From CAIWHR01 sp963781285 (GTDB taxonomy: Bacteria; Pseudomonadota; Gammaproteobacteria; Burkholderiales; Casimicrobiaceae), in contig CAWAFI010000005.1 in assembly GCA_963781285.1 (NCBI GenBank), forward strand, positions 1 to 64,000: a stretch of 64,000 nt of DNA, given 5' to 3'. The translations under genes and the position numbers were made by a program. Shown in pieces: positions 1 through 7,570 of the stretch; the stretch's first letter is position 1, and each line of letters opens with the position of its first letter. Below the pieces are notes generated by a model that worked only from the letters and a program-made list of their open reading frames with translations, was not told the DNA's origin and made no database searches.

Positions 1-645
1 TTTTGGCCACGCAGGGCCTCCCGACGGCGCGCGGGGGCGAGGAGAGAGCATGCGACCTCCGCGAGATGTCATGAGGACAATTTTCGTCTCAAGAATACGC
101 GATGCGCCAAATCAATCGCTCCACAGCTGCGAAAGCGATCCGGCGAAAGCTCGCAAGCTCCGTATATCGTCACGGCGCACCGTGCAAGTGCGCAGCAGCC
201 GGAAGATTCTGGGACGCAGGCGACCGCTGTTCAGCGAAGTCGCGAATGGCCGCCTCTCTACAACGCGACAGGCGGCAACGGGTCGATCTGAGCCGTTGAC
301 CTCGTGCACAAATCGAAGATCGACGCACGTCGTACGGCGCACTCCGCACTCAGTACGAAGTACTCAGCACTTCGTTCCTAGACCACGGCACCGTTGCATT
401 CGTGCCTCGTGCCCAGGACTACTTATGTAGTGCCTCAGACCTGATCATCGCGCGACGTCCTTGGCATTGCTTCGCGGTACCATGGGCAGGGACTGGGAGC
501 GGCGTCCAAGATCGCGCACCGTCACCGTTTTGAAGTGCGGCCGTTCGGCGGCAGTTTTCCAAAATCGCCAACGGTTATTCGGCAATGGCGGCTTCCACCG
601 AACTCTGCATTTCTCGGCGAATTCAGCGAACATGAGTCCAATAGC
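1..645. other. Leading region without a recognisable gene
   Basis: No reading frame in this stretch has a recognisable domain, a good ribosome binding site or protein-like composition. A small hairpin with 7-base arms (acgaagt/acttcgt) sits at about 355-375. The last hundred bases should contain the promoter of the transporter gene that starts at 646, but I see no clear promoter boxes. Confidence 0.5.
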
Positions 646-1587
646 ATGACAGCGTTCCAGGGGATCATCGCCGCGATCGCGGCCATCGTGCTGTTCCTGC
701 ACGGCCTCCAGGGCTTCAGCCGAGAGGTGCAGGCCGTGGGCGGCGCGGCGCTGCAGTCGTGGCTGCCCCGAGTGACCGAGAGCCGCTGGCGCGGCTTCCT
801 GATCGGCGTGGCCGCGACGGCCGTCGTGCAGTCGAGCAGCGCGATCACGTCGCTCGCGGTGTCTCTGGTGGATGCCGGCGTCATCAGCTTCCGCGGCAGC
901 CTCGGCATCGTGCTTGGGGCGAACGTCGGTACCACCGCGACAGCATGGCTCGTCTCATTCAAGCTGACCGGCATCGGCCCGTTCTTCATCGTCGTCGGCG
1001 CGTTGCTGTCGGCGCTGCCCGTGCGCGTAAACGCCATCGGCAAGGCCGTGTTCTACTTCGGCCTGGTGTTCTTCGCGCTCGATCTCATCTCGACGGAGCT
1101 CAAGCCCGTGCAGGCGCACCCGTGGTTCCAGAACGGGCTGGCCATGGCGACGACGCCCGTGATCGGCCTGCTGATGGGGATCGTGTTCACCGCCGTGATC
1201 CAGTCGAGCAGCGTGACCACCGGGCTTGCGATCCTGCTCGTGCAGCAGGGTGTCCTGCCGGCCGAGTCCGCCATACCGATCGTGCTCGGCGCCAACGTGG
1301 GGTCCACCTCGACCGCGCTCGTCGCCAGCATCTCGATGCAGCCGGTGGCGCGCGCAGCGGCGATCAGCAACTTCCTGTTCAACGCGGTCGGCGTGCTGCT
1401 CTTCCTGCCGTTCATGGAGCAGTTCACGCAGCAGATGCTCGCGACCGGCGAACCCGCTATGGCCGTCGCCTGGGCGCACCTGACGTTCAATCTGACCATC
1501 GCCGCGCTGTTCCTCGCGACGCTCGGCTGGGTGGAGCCGCTCCTGCGCGCCTGGCTGTCCGTGGGCGCGGACCGCCGGTCAGCTTGA
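646..1587 (+). CDS. Na/Pi cotransporter family protein
   Basis: This is a membrane protein of about 313 residues in the Na+/phosphate cotransporter (NptA/PF02690) family, expected to carry phosphate across the inner membrane. The family's inverted repeat is plain: each half has a QSSS motif (QSSSAITS, QSSSVTTG) followed by a GANVG motif (GANVGTT, GANVGSTST). Most of the chain is hydrophobic helices. I chose the ATG at 646 because the frame upstream is not protein-like and the protein then begins with a normal first helix. Many bacterial relatives have a C-terminal PhoU-like domain of roughly 200 residues; this one stops right after the transport domain. The gene stands alone. The family is secure, but the substrate is inferred. 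Confidence 0.85.
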   Translation: MTAFQGIIAAIAAIVLFLHGLQGFSREVQAVGGAALQSWLPRVTESRWRGFLIGVAATAVVQSSSAITSLAVSLVDAGVISFRGSLGIVLGANVGTTATAWLVSFKLTGIGPFFIVVGALLSALPVRVNAIGKAVFYFGLVFFALDLISTELKPVQAHPWFQNGLAMATTPVIGLLMGIVFTAVIQSSSVTTGLAILLVQQGVLPAESAIPIVLGANVGSTSTALVASISMQPVARAAAISNFLFNAVGVLLFLPFMEQFTQQMLATGEPAMAVAWAHLTFNLTIAALFLATLGWVEPLLRAWLSVGADRRSA

Positions 1588-1887
1588 TTCGTCGAACGTC
1601 CGGTTGTCGTGGAGCCCGATGGCTGGAGTGGGTCGTTCACGCTCATCCGCTCGCCGGTGCTGAGCGGCGGCTCCACGATCCACAGCGGCCCTTGACGCAT
1701 GACCGGCTGCTGTACGTCATTCAGCGGCCGCTCGGTCGAATCGCTTCAATGCCGGCGACCGGCCAGAAGCAGCCATACGGCGAAGTCGCTGAGAGCAGTC
1801 GTTCGATCGCGCTATCGGACTGAAGTCTCATCCCGTCTGGTGGAGCGGTGAGGCGCTGCAACGGCTCCAACCAGATACAGAAGGCGC
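1588..1887. other. Intergenic, nothing recognised
   Basis: These 300 bases separate the transporter gene from the convergent small gene that follows. Open frames exist on both strands, but none has family-like sequence. No strong terminator is visible. Confidence 0.4.
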
Positions 1888-2169
1888 TCACTTTTCGTGC
1901 GTCCGCAGGTATTCCTCACCCTTGGCCGTCACGGCGACGACGCCCGCCACGCCGTTCTCCGCATAACCGCCAGCAACGAGCGCGCTCACAATCACCCACG
2001 CCTCAAAGCGCAAGGAAATGCCTTTCGCGCACCGCCTCAAGGCGTCAAGCTGTTCGCCTGTCAAACGCGTGGTGAACGATACAAGCGATTGCGAGTGGTC
2101 TGCGACTGGCGACGATTTCAGCGCGGGGGATCGGGCCATATCGTGGCTCACCGTGAATAACACCGTCAT
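1888..2169 (-). CDS. Hypothetical protein, 93 aa
   Basis: I do not recognise this gene. The predicted product has a balanced composition, with an amphipathic segment (LTGEQLDALRRCAKGISLR), a short hydrophobic stretch around AWVIVSALVAGGY and a C-terminal part (VVAVTAKGEEYLRTH) that resembles the wing of small winged-helix proteins. This looks like real coding sequence. The start is uncertain: an internal ATG ten codons in (near 2139) would also fit, and neither start has a strong ribosome binding site. It stands alone, convergent with the transporter gene. A DNA-binding role is only a guess from the wing-like end. Confidence 0.5.
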   Translation of the reverse strand: MTVLFTVSHDMARSPALKSSPVADHSQSLVSFTTRLTGEQLDALRRCAKGISLRFEAWVIVSALVAGGYAENGVAGVVAVTAKGEEYLRTHEK

Positions 2170-2689
2170 GGTGCCATGCGGGTTCTATGCGGCGGACTGC
2201 TCGCGACAGACGGCAGTTCTTTAGGGACAAACGCATTCTCATCAACAGCGCATCTCGCGACTCGACTCGACAGCGGGCGACCCCAAAATAGGTTGGTGAC
2301 GATTGCCGTGACGAGATTGAAAAGGGGCGTTGCGGCTTAGTTTGCTCGCCTGTTTGCGCGTGCCGAAGTCGATGGCTCCCGAGCGTGTGCGTTACAAGTT
2401 GTGGTGGCGATACCTGAATGTGTGTGTCGAGCGATCTTACGACTACGCGAATTCAGGAATGCAGCTTCCGGCGCAAACCGCTGAACAGGCGTGACTGTTC
2501 GAACGGGGAACGCATCTTGCTGCCATCAGACGCAACGGCATTCGTACGCGACAACCATGACCCGCCGGTCAGCCGCGCCACCCAACTCTCCGATAAGCCG
2601 ACATTCCGGATCGCCGAAGAATTAGTGCGCGGCGGTGGCGCTCGCTGGAAGTCGAGTACACCGCAGCCACGCCCGCGCAGAATGTTCCA
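2170..2689. other. Intergenic region upstream of ihfB
   Basis: These 520 bases hold no gene I can support. Frames on both strands are short and low in conserved-looking sequence. The right end must carry the ihfB promoter and ribosome binding site, but no textbook boxes are evident. Confidence 0.4.
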
Positions 2690-2974
2690 ATGACCCGTTC
2701 CCAACTGATCGACCGGCTTGCCGCATGGCAGCCAGAGCTCACCGTCAAGGACGCTGAACTTGCGGTCAAGGTCATCCTTGACGCGTTGAGCGGCGCCCTT
2801 TATCACGGAGGGCGCATTGAGATTCGTGGTTTCGGGAGCTTTAGCCTAAACCACCGATTAGCACGCCAGGGACGCAATCCGAAGACCGGGAAGATCGTGC
2901 CGGTCCCGGCGAAGAGATTGCCCCATTTCAAAGCCGCTAAGGATCTGCGCGAGAGGGTAACGGCAAAGCGATGA
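2690..2974 (+). CDS. ihfB: Integration host factor beta-like protein (HU/IHF family)
   Basis: This 94-residue protein belongs to the HU/IHF family of DNA-bending proteins. It starts in the IHF-beta style (MTRSQLIDRLAAWQPELTVK) and carries the diagnostic arm GRIEIRGFGSF followed by GRNPKTGKIVPVPAK, in which the conserved proline intercalates into DNA. It is slightly shorter than the usual 95-105 residues. In most betaproteobacteria ihfB follows rpsA. Here it stands alone in a gene-poor stretch, so it may be an extra copy carried with mobile DNA. It could bend DNA for recombination, replication and transcription. A plain HU assignment is less likely because the arm matches IHF-beta better. Confidence 0.85.
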   Translation: MTRSQLIDRLAAWQPELTVKDAELAVKVILDALSGALYHGGRIEIRGFGSFSLNHRLARQGRNPKTGKIVPVPAKRLPHFKAAKDLRERVTAKR

Positions 2975-3494
2975 ATGCCAGGTCGTAGGAAACGACTCGT
3001 GCCCGTGAGGCAGCGTTAAGCAGGGTTAGCGCGAATGGACTTACGCTGCGTGGAGTTGTTGGTAGTCGCCACGCAGGCCGCGAGGCCATTCAGTCGTTGT
3101 CCGGAGGGCCTCTCCCCACGCCGCTGGAGACAGTCGCGAGGGCCAGGCAGAAGGTCCGCTCGCGAGCCTCGTAGGTTTACGTGGCGAACTGGCACCGTCG
3201 ACGATAAGGCCGAGTGCGGCCAACCCCGGTCGTTGCGCACTGTGCCCCATAGCGGCCATTGATCGGTGCTTGGCGGGCAACGGAGGTGGCCATTCGTGCA
3301 AGTCGCCCGCCGCAAATGCGGGCTCTACCGGCTCTTGGCGGTGGATCCGCGTGACGGCAAAGACGGCGGTGACGGCAACGTGCGCGCCGTATTCGAGGTA
3401 GTAAAGGCGACGCGGGATCACGCGCCGGATTGCCGCACCGCTCCGGCACGCGGCTTCAAGTGGGCCAGGGTTGGTAGCGGCCTGCTGACCCGCC
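2975..3494. other. Gene-poor stretch with a short repeat
   Basis: No open frame here has recognisable similarity. A minus-strand frame across about 3041-3502 is long for its size, but its composition (rich in Arg, Pro and Ala) does not look like a folded protein. The 23-base sequence at 3194-3216 recurs at 12969-12991 with three changes, at the 3' edge of a relic group II intron, so this stretch may be debris of the same element or of its target. Confidence 0.35.
3194..3216 (+). repeat. Short dispersed repeat, copy A
   Basis: This 23-base sequence (ACCGTCGACGATAAGGCC followed by GAGTG) matches 12969-12991 at 20 of 23 positions in the same orientation. Copy B lies directly at the 3' end of the relic group II intron. 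The pair may mark a shared insertion target or parts of one element family. Confidence 0.4.
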
Positions 3495-3797
3495 TCAGCC
3501 AATCAAGGTCACGATGGTGTCTTTGAGGCTTCCTTCGACCCAAAGGCCCTTAACCTTGTCGAGCATCTGGAAGTAGTCGCGATCCTGCATCAGGGTCGCG
3601 TTCAGCTGTGTCAGCTTGTCGAGGCTCTCTGCGTCGAAGTACCAATAAAGACTGGCTTGGCCGAACAGCTCGACGCCGGTCTTCATGTTCAGCGAATGGC
3701 GCTTGTTCACATAGGAATTGACTTCAATGGCGAACTGCACCGCGGCTGGCATGTCTGCCACGGTCTTCACCGTGATCCTGCGCTCGAAATGGAACAT
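3495..3797 (-). CDS. Conserved hypothetical protein, 100 aa
   Basis: The product is a soluble protein of 100 residues with a protein-like mix of residues. It reads like a small alpha/beta protein, with a beta strand MFHFERRITVKTV, a helix, then further strands (VELFGQASLYWYFDA). The size and pattern resemble small dimeric alpha-beta barrel proteins such as antibiotic-monooxygenase-like folds, but no family motif proves it. The start at 3797 is supported by a GAGGAAA ribosome binding site a few bases upstream on the minus strand. It stands alone, and function is unknown. Confidence 0.6.
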   Translation of the reverse strand: MFHFERRITVKTVADMPAAVQFAIEVNSYVNKRHSLNMKTGVELFGQASLYWYFDAESLDKLTQLNATLMQDRDYFQMLDKVKGLWVEGSLKDTIVTLIG

Positions 3798-4019
3798 GGA
3801 CTTTTTCCTCGTTGTGAATGATGGACTTTGGAGCCTAAAACGGACCGATCATGCGTCCGACGAAAATTCAATCCCATCGGCTACACGCTACGCGCTGAGT
3901 CCGGCAGTTACTTGGCGCGCATAGTTAAGCGTATAGGCCCATTATTCCGCGATAGCAAGCTACACGAATGAGACTGATTACACGAATGTCGCGCGTGTCA
4001 TCGCGGCGACAGCGGGTCC

Positions 4020-4175
4020 TCGTTCGAGCCGCGCAAGGAGCGGCGCACCGCGCAGCGGCTGCTGGATGGTCTGGTGCAGGACGGTTTCACCGGCTCGTAT
4101 CCGACGGTGCAACGGTTCGTCAAGGCCTGGCACGAGGAGCGCCGGCATAGCCCGGGCACTACAAGGGAGCGCTGA
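4020..4175 (+). pseudogene. IS21-family transposase (IstA) fragment
   Basis: About 50 codons in this frame read as part of an IstA transposase: the segment GLVQDGFTGSYPTVQRFVKA matches the helix-turn-helix region that IS21-type transposases have near the N-terminus, followed by WHEERR. The frame stops at 4173-4175. No other part of istA, no istB and no element ends are seen. It is a scrap of an old insertion, directly next to a truncated radC-like gene, and probably explains the loss of that gene's 5' part. Confidence 0.6.
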
Positions 4176-4248
4176 CGCCGCTGTTCTCACCAGAGCCGAA
4201 GCCCGGTGGTCGCGAGAAGCTCCTCGCCGCGCGCGAACTCTACGGCGC

Positions 4249-4650
4249 ATGCTGGCCGAGGAAATGCGACGGGACAACGTGCTCACCAGCCCCACCGCCG
4301 TGCGCGACTATTTGCGGCTGCTTTTTCGGGGCAGGGAATACGAGAGTTTCGCCGTGCTGTATCTTGACTCCCAGAATCGGGTCATTGCCAGCGAAGAGCT
4401 GTTCCGCGGAACCCTTAGCCAGACGTCGGTGTATCCGAGAGAAGTTGTAAAGCGGGCACTCGCGCAGAATTGCGCGGCTGTGATCTTTTCGCACTGCCGC
4501 CCCAGCGGCGTCGCCGAGCCCTCGCGGGCGGACGAACTGCTGACGAGCACGTTGAAACAAGCGCTCGGTGTCGTCGATATCCGCGTTCTGGACCACATGG
4601 TGGTCGCAGAACACGCGGTCGTCTCCTTTGCCGAGCGCGGACTCTTGTAG
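4249..4650 (+). CDS. RadC family (JAB/MPN domain) protein, truncated and with altered metal site
   Basis: The product (about 133 residues from the ATG at 4249) covers the JAB1/MPN domain of RadC-type proteins, common on plasmids and genomic islands. Typical family stretches are visible: SPTAVRDYLRLL, ELFRGTLSQTSVYPREVVKRA, SGVAEPSRADELL and VLDHMVV. Two things are odd. The N-terminal helix-hairpin-helix part normally found in RadC is missing, and the frame upstream runs into the IS21 fragment. The metal motif, normally HNHPSG, reads HCRPSG, so the second zinc-binding histidine is arginine. It is therefore likely inactive as a metalloprotein, even though its 3' end is intact and followed by a good terminator. 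Confidence 0.75.
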   Translation: MLAEEMRRDNVLTSPTAVRDYLRLLFRGREYESFAVLYLDSQNRVIASEELFRGTLSQTSVYPREVVKRALAQNCAAVIFSHCRPSGVAEPSRADELLTSTLKQALGVVDIRVLDHMVVAEHAVVSFAERGLL

Positions 4651-4655
4651 GTCAG

Positions 4656-4690
4656 ACAGGGTGCGCCAATAGGCGCACCCTGTTCCTCTC
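4656..4690 (+). terminator. Rho-independent terminator after the radC-like gene
   Basis: A perfect 12-base-pair stem (acagggtgcgcc / ggcgcaccctgt) with an AATA loop begins six bases after the radC-like stop codon and is followed by a pyrimidine-rich run (tcctctcctt). Confidence 0.75.
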
Positions 4691-4834
4691 CTTGAAGAAC
4701 GATGCCAAGAAGACCGTGTGTGCCAAACAGTACACAAAGTCGTCCGGTTGGGCTCACGTGCGGTGCCAGTCAGGACGCGCAGTTCCGGAAACGACACCGA
4801 GCAGACGGCCGACACGAATCTTCTCCGCGTCTGC

Positions 4835-5869
4835 TCAAGCGCTTCCGCGAGTTAGCGCCTGCGCACCGGACCATGCCGCCTGCACCTCGGCGATCAGCGC
4901 CGCTGAGCGTTCTTCGTAGCGTGGCGAAAAGTGGAACGGCACGACCGCCTTGGCTCCTACGTGGCGCGCGATCTCGCCGGCCTGGCGCGCCGTCAGGTGG
5001 TTCTTGCGCGCCGCATGCTCCACGTCCTCGTCCAAGAAAACGCCTTCGATGAAAAGCACGTCCACCCCGGCGAGCAGTTGCGAAAGCGTTTTCACGTTCG
5101 CCTCCGTGTAGCGGAGGTCCGTAACGTAGCCAATGCGCTGGCCGGGAACCACGTCGAGGATCAGCTGGCTCAGTTCACTGACTTGTCGCGTCACGGCGTG
5201 CTCGCCCTGCCGGTCACGCCATCGCACCACAATCGGCGTCTCGCCCGGTGCACCGGTCAGAACCGCCTGTTTCAGTTCGCGCAACCACGAACCCGTCGAT
5301 AGCCCGAGTGCCGTGACGCGATCCTTCCCCACATTGACGTGCGCTTTCTCCTCGATTGCATACGCGAGGCACGCGATATCGTGGTCGACAAAGCGGCCAC
5401 GAACGCGAAACGTCGTTTCTTCGTGCAGCACGTCATCGCGTAGTTCAAACGAAGCGCACGCTTCGCGTTCGAATCGCCTGCGGCTCGAAAAGCGGGCACG
5501 CTGCCCGCGACCGTCTATCCCGACTTCATGCACGTCGATCACAAGCTCGACCTCGTAGCGGTGCACCACGTTCCAGGTGTACGCGCGCAGCTTGTGTTCG
5601 ACCTGGGCGACAAAGTCGGGCCCGCCAAACAGCACGACCTGGGCCTTGCGCCCGAGCACGACCCGCAGCAGATGGTCGAACCCGGAAAAGTGATCCATGT
5701 GCGTATGGGTGACAAAGATGTGCGATAGGCGCATCAGCTTGCGCGGCGGCAGCACACTGATGTCGCCGAGATCGAAAAGCAACGCGCGCCGTTCGTCGCG
5801 GAAGTCGACATACAGGCCCGGGTCGCCGAACGCGTCGTTGACGAGAGCAACCTGGAAGAGAGCGCGCAT
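4835..5869 (-). CDS. MBL-fold metallohydrolase, RNase Z-like
   Basis: This protein of about 344 residues belongs to the metallo-beta-lactamase fold family, closest to RNase Z-type nucleases that trim tRNA 3' ends. The metal motif THTHMDHFSG is at about residues 54-63. The later histidines (VVPFHFSPRY) and aspartate (GYVTDLRYTE) expected for the second metal shell are also present. I placed the start at 5869 (MRALFQVALVNDAFGDPGLY), because the upstream extension is Arg-rich and not family-like. Bacterial RNase Z is usually 300-330 residues. The gene stands alone, between the radC debris and a small divergent gene. A more general MBL phosphodiesterase role is possible. Confidence 0.8.
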   Translation of the reverse strand: MRALFQVALVNDAFGDPGLYVDFRDERRALLFDLGDISVLPPRKLMRLSHIFVTHTHMDHFSGFDHLLRVVLGRKAQVVLFGGPDFVAQVEHKLRAYTWNVVHRYEVELVIDVHEVGIDGRGQRARFSSRRRFEREACASFELRDDVLHEETTFRVRGRFVDHDIACLAYAIEEKAHVNVGKDRVTALGLSTGSWLRELKQAVLTGAPGETPIVVRWRDRQGEHAVTRQVSELSQLILDVVPGQRIGYVTDLRYTEANVKTLSQLLAGVDVLFIEGVFLDEDVEHAARKNHLTARQAGEIARHVGAKAVVPFHFSPRYEERSAALIAEVQAAWSGAQALTRGSA

Positions 5870-6000
5870 GGATTGATTACTGCGGAGCAGGAGTTGCCGT
5901 TCGTGAGCCGAGCCAGGTAGGCACCGTGAAGCGACGGTAGGCGCCCGACGGCTTGGTGCCGGGCGGGGACGCACCTGTCGAACGATGGGATAATGTCGTC

Positions 6001-6271
6001 ATGAATGCACCACAAAAGCTGCCGCCCCGCGGTCGCTTGCAAGAGCTTCTGGCGATAGCGGAGAGCCAACGCACCGACGCCCAGTGGGATGAGATCCATG
6101 CGCTTGAAATTGAGCTCTCCTCCGCCAATCGGGAGCAACCTCAGGAGCAAGGCGCTCGGCGAAACACCCCTGCAACCGCCGCCGGTCAACCCAGGCCCGG
6201 TGGCGAGCGCGCAATACAAGAAGCCGTTCCAGAAAGCCCACAAGAGGCGACCCAAGCAGAATGCGTCGTGA
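6001..6271 (+). pseudogene. Small conserved protein, probably frameshifted
   Basis: From the ATG at 6001 the frame gives a convincing start, MNAPQKLPPRGRLQELLAIA, then SQRTDAQWDEIHALEIELSS, a short charged helical protein. After about residue 65 this frame becomes unlike a protein, while the next frame gives a basic tail (QYKKPFQKAHKRRPKQNAS) ending at 6271. The total length is a multiple of three plus one base, so one inserted base near 6200 would join the two into about 89 residues. The same kind of insertion is seen in many other genes of this window. Function unknown; the basic tail suggests nucleic-acid or ribosome contact. It diverges from the RNase Z-like gene. Confidence 0.45.
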
Positions 6272-6334
6272 TGCGTGGTCGTCGAGGTCGCTGCGGTCAA
6301 CAATTCTAGCGGTTGAGCCTTGCACGCTCCTACG

Positions 6335-7468
6335 TCAGCCTGCTGTGGTAAACACCGTCAAAACGCCGGTGTAGCCGTAGAGGTGATGCCTCGCAATCTC
6401 GCCGCCGGCGAAAAACCCGACCAGCGGCACGTCGCCCAGGGCCCTGCGCACCATCTGTAGCTCGGCGTGCCGCGCGCCGAAGTGTGGGCCGCCGCGGCCC
6501 GAGCAACTGACATAGAGTGCGCCCGCCATCTGCCGTGCCGCGCCGCTTTCCACTTCGTCGCGGATTTCCGTCGCGATGCGCACCAGGTCAAGCTGTGCGG
6601 CTTCTGCGTTGCGCGTGCAAAAAGCCAGGCGCATGCCGGGCTCGATCCGCTCGGCGATCGCCAGGACCTGGTGCTGCCGGTCCACGCCCACCAGGTGCCG
6701 CACGACGGTATCCGCGCCGAACTGTCCCGGCCGCGTCGGCACGTCCTCGGCTGCGGTGATCAAGCCCACGAGCGTGGTGGACAGCGCCTGCGCCACCTCG
6801 TCATTCGGAGCGTCGCGGTCGAGCTCCAGATCCTGGAACGCGCAAGCGAGCGCGGGCTGGCCGTCCAGGCTGACCACGAAATTGCGCTCGGCTTTGGTTA
6901 TATTGCGCCACGGTCCGATCGGCTGGCAGCCCTGGGTCACGCGCGAGATGAGTCCCACTTCGGGGCCGAAGGCCACCCCGGACAAACCGCCCGTGAGTAC
7001 GCCATCCGCTATGTGTAGTGGGCGGTTGCGCGCCGACGACAGCCCTCCGAACAGATAACCGGTGGCCGTGCGAGCGCTGAGCTCGTGCAGCAACTCCTGC
7101 AAGTCAGGCGTGCTGCCATCGGCATGGACCAGCGCGGTATGAGCCACGAATCCGGACGATGCCGCAGCGAGCGGCTGCCGGCCGGAGAACAGGCGGAACG
7201 AGGCGCGCGCGAGCGGCGCCACCATCAGCACCAGGGCCGGCTCGTCGAAGTATTCGACGCCGCTGGCGGCCACGCCGATACCGGCCGTGCCGACCCAAGC
7301 CACTCCTGGCATGCGCAGGCGCAGGTCATTGAGAATCGCCTCGGCCTCGGGCGCGTAATAATCGCTCAGATAGCACCAGCCGAGCGTGAACGGGGCGCTT
7401 TCACCCTGCAGCGCGCCACGTGCTTCGATCTGGGTTTGAACTTGCTTCTGGCTCTGAGCCAGGGCCAC
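6335..7468 (-). CDS. FIST-domain signal transduction protein
   Basis: This soluble protein of 377 residues has the two-part FIST architecture (FIST N about 35-230, FIST C about 230-365). It shows the typical glycine-rich turns (GWVGTAGIGV-like WVGTAGIGVAASGVEYFD), GYLFGGLSSARN and the C-terminal segment CSGRGGPHFG then PLVGFFAGGEI. FIST proteins are small-ligand sensory modules, often acting next to two-component or cyclic-di-GMP proteins. No output domain is fused here. The gene diverges from the MltF-like gene at 7571, and a GGDEF/EAL protein lies just beyond it, a possible partner. Start at 7468 is the first reasonable ATG. The ligand is unknown. Confidence 0.85.
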   Translation of the reverse strand: MALAQSQKQVQTQIEARGALQGESAPFTLGWCYLSDYYAPEAEAILNDLRLRMPGVAWVGTAGIGVAASGVEYFDEPALVLMVAPLARASFRLFSGRQPLAAASSGFVAHTALVHADGSTPDLQELLHELSARTATGYLFGGLSSARNRPLHIADGVLTGGLSGVAFGPEVGLISRVTQGCQPIGPWRNITKAERNFVVSLDGQPALACAFQDLELDRDAPNDEVAQALSTTLVGLITAAEDVPTRPGQFGADTVVRHLVGVDRQHQVLAIAERIEPGMRLAFCTRNAEAAQLDLVRIATEIRDEVESGAARQMAGALYVSCSGRGGPHFGARHAELQMVRRALGDVPLVGFFAGGEIARHHLYGYTGVLTVFTTAG

Positions 7469-7570
7469 GCGCGGGCTTCTGCTAGACTGTCCTGAGTGGC
7501 CGAGGGCTCGAAACTCGTGCCGGTACTTTGTGCTCCGGTCGTCCTACACCGTCCGGCGGGAGGAGGCCAG

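Noticed and set aside
3041..3502. 153-codon minus-strand frame as a gene
   Set aside because: Composition is dominated by Arg, Ala and Pro, with no ribosome binding site or motif; it also runs into the end of the neighbouring 100-residue gene.
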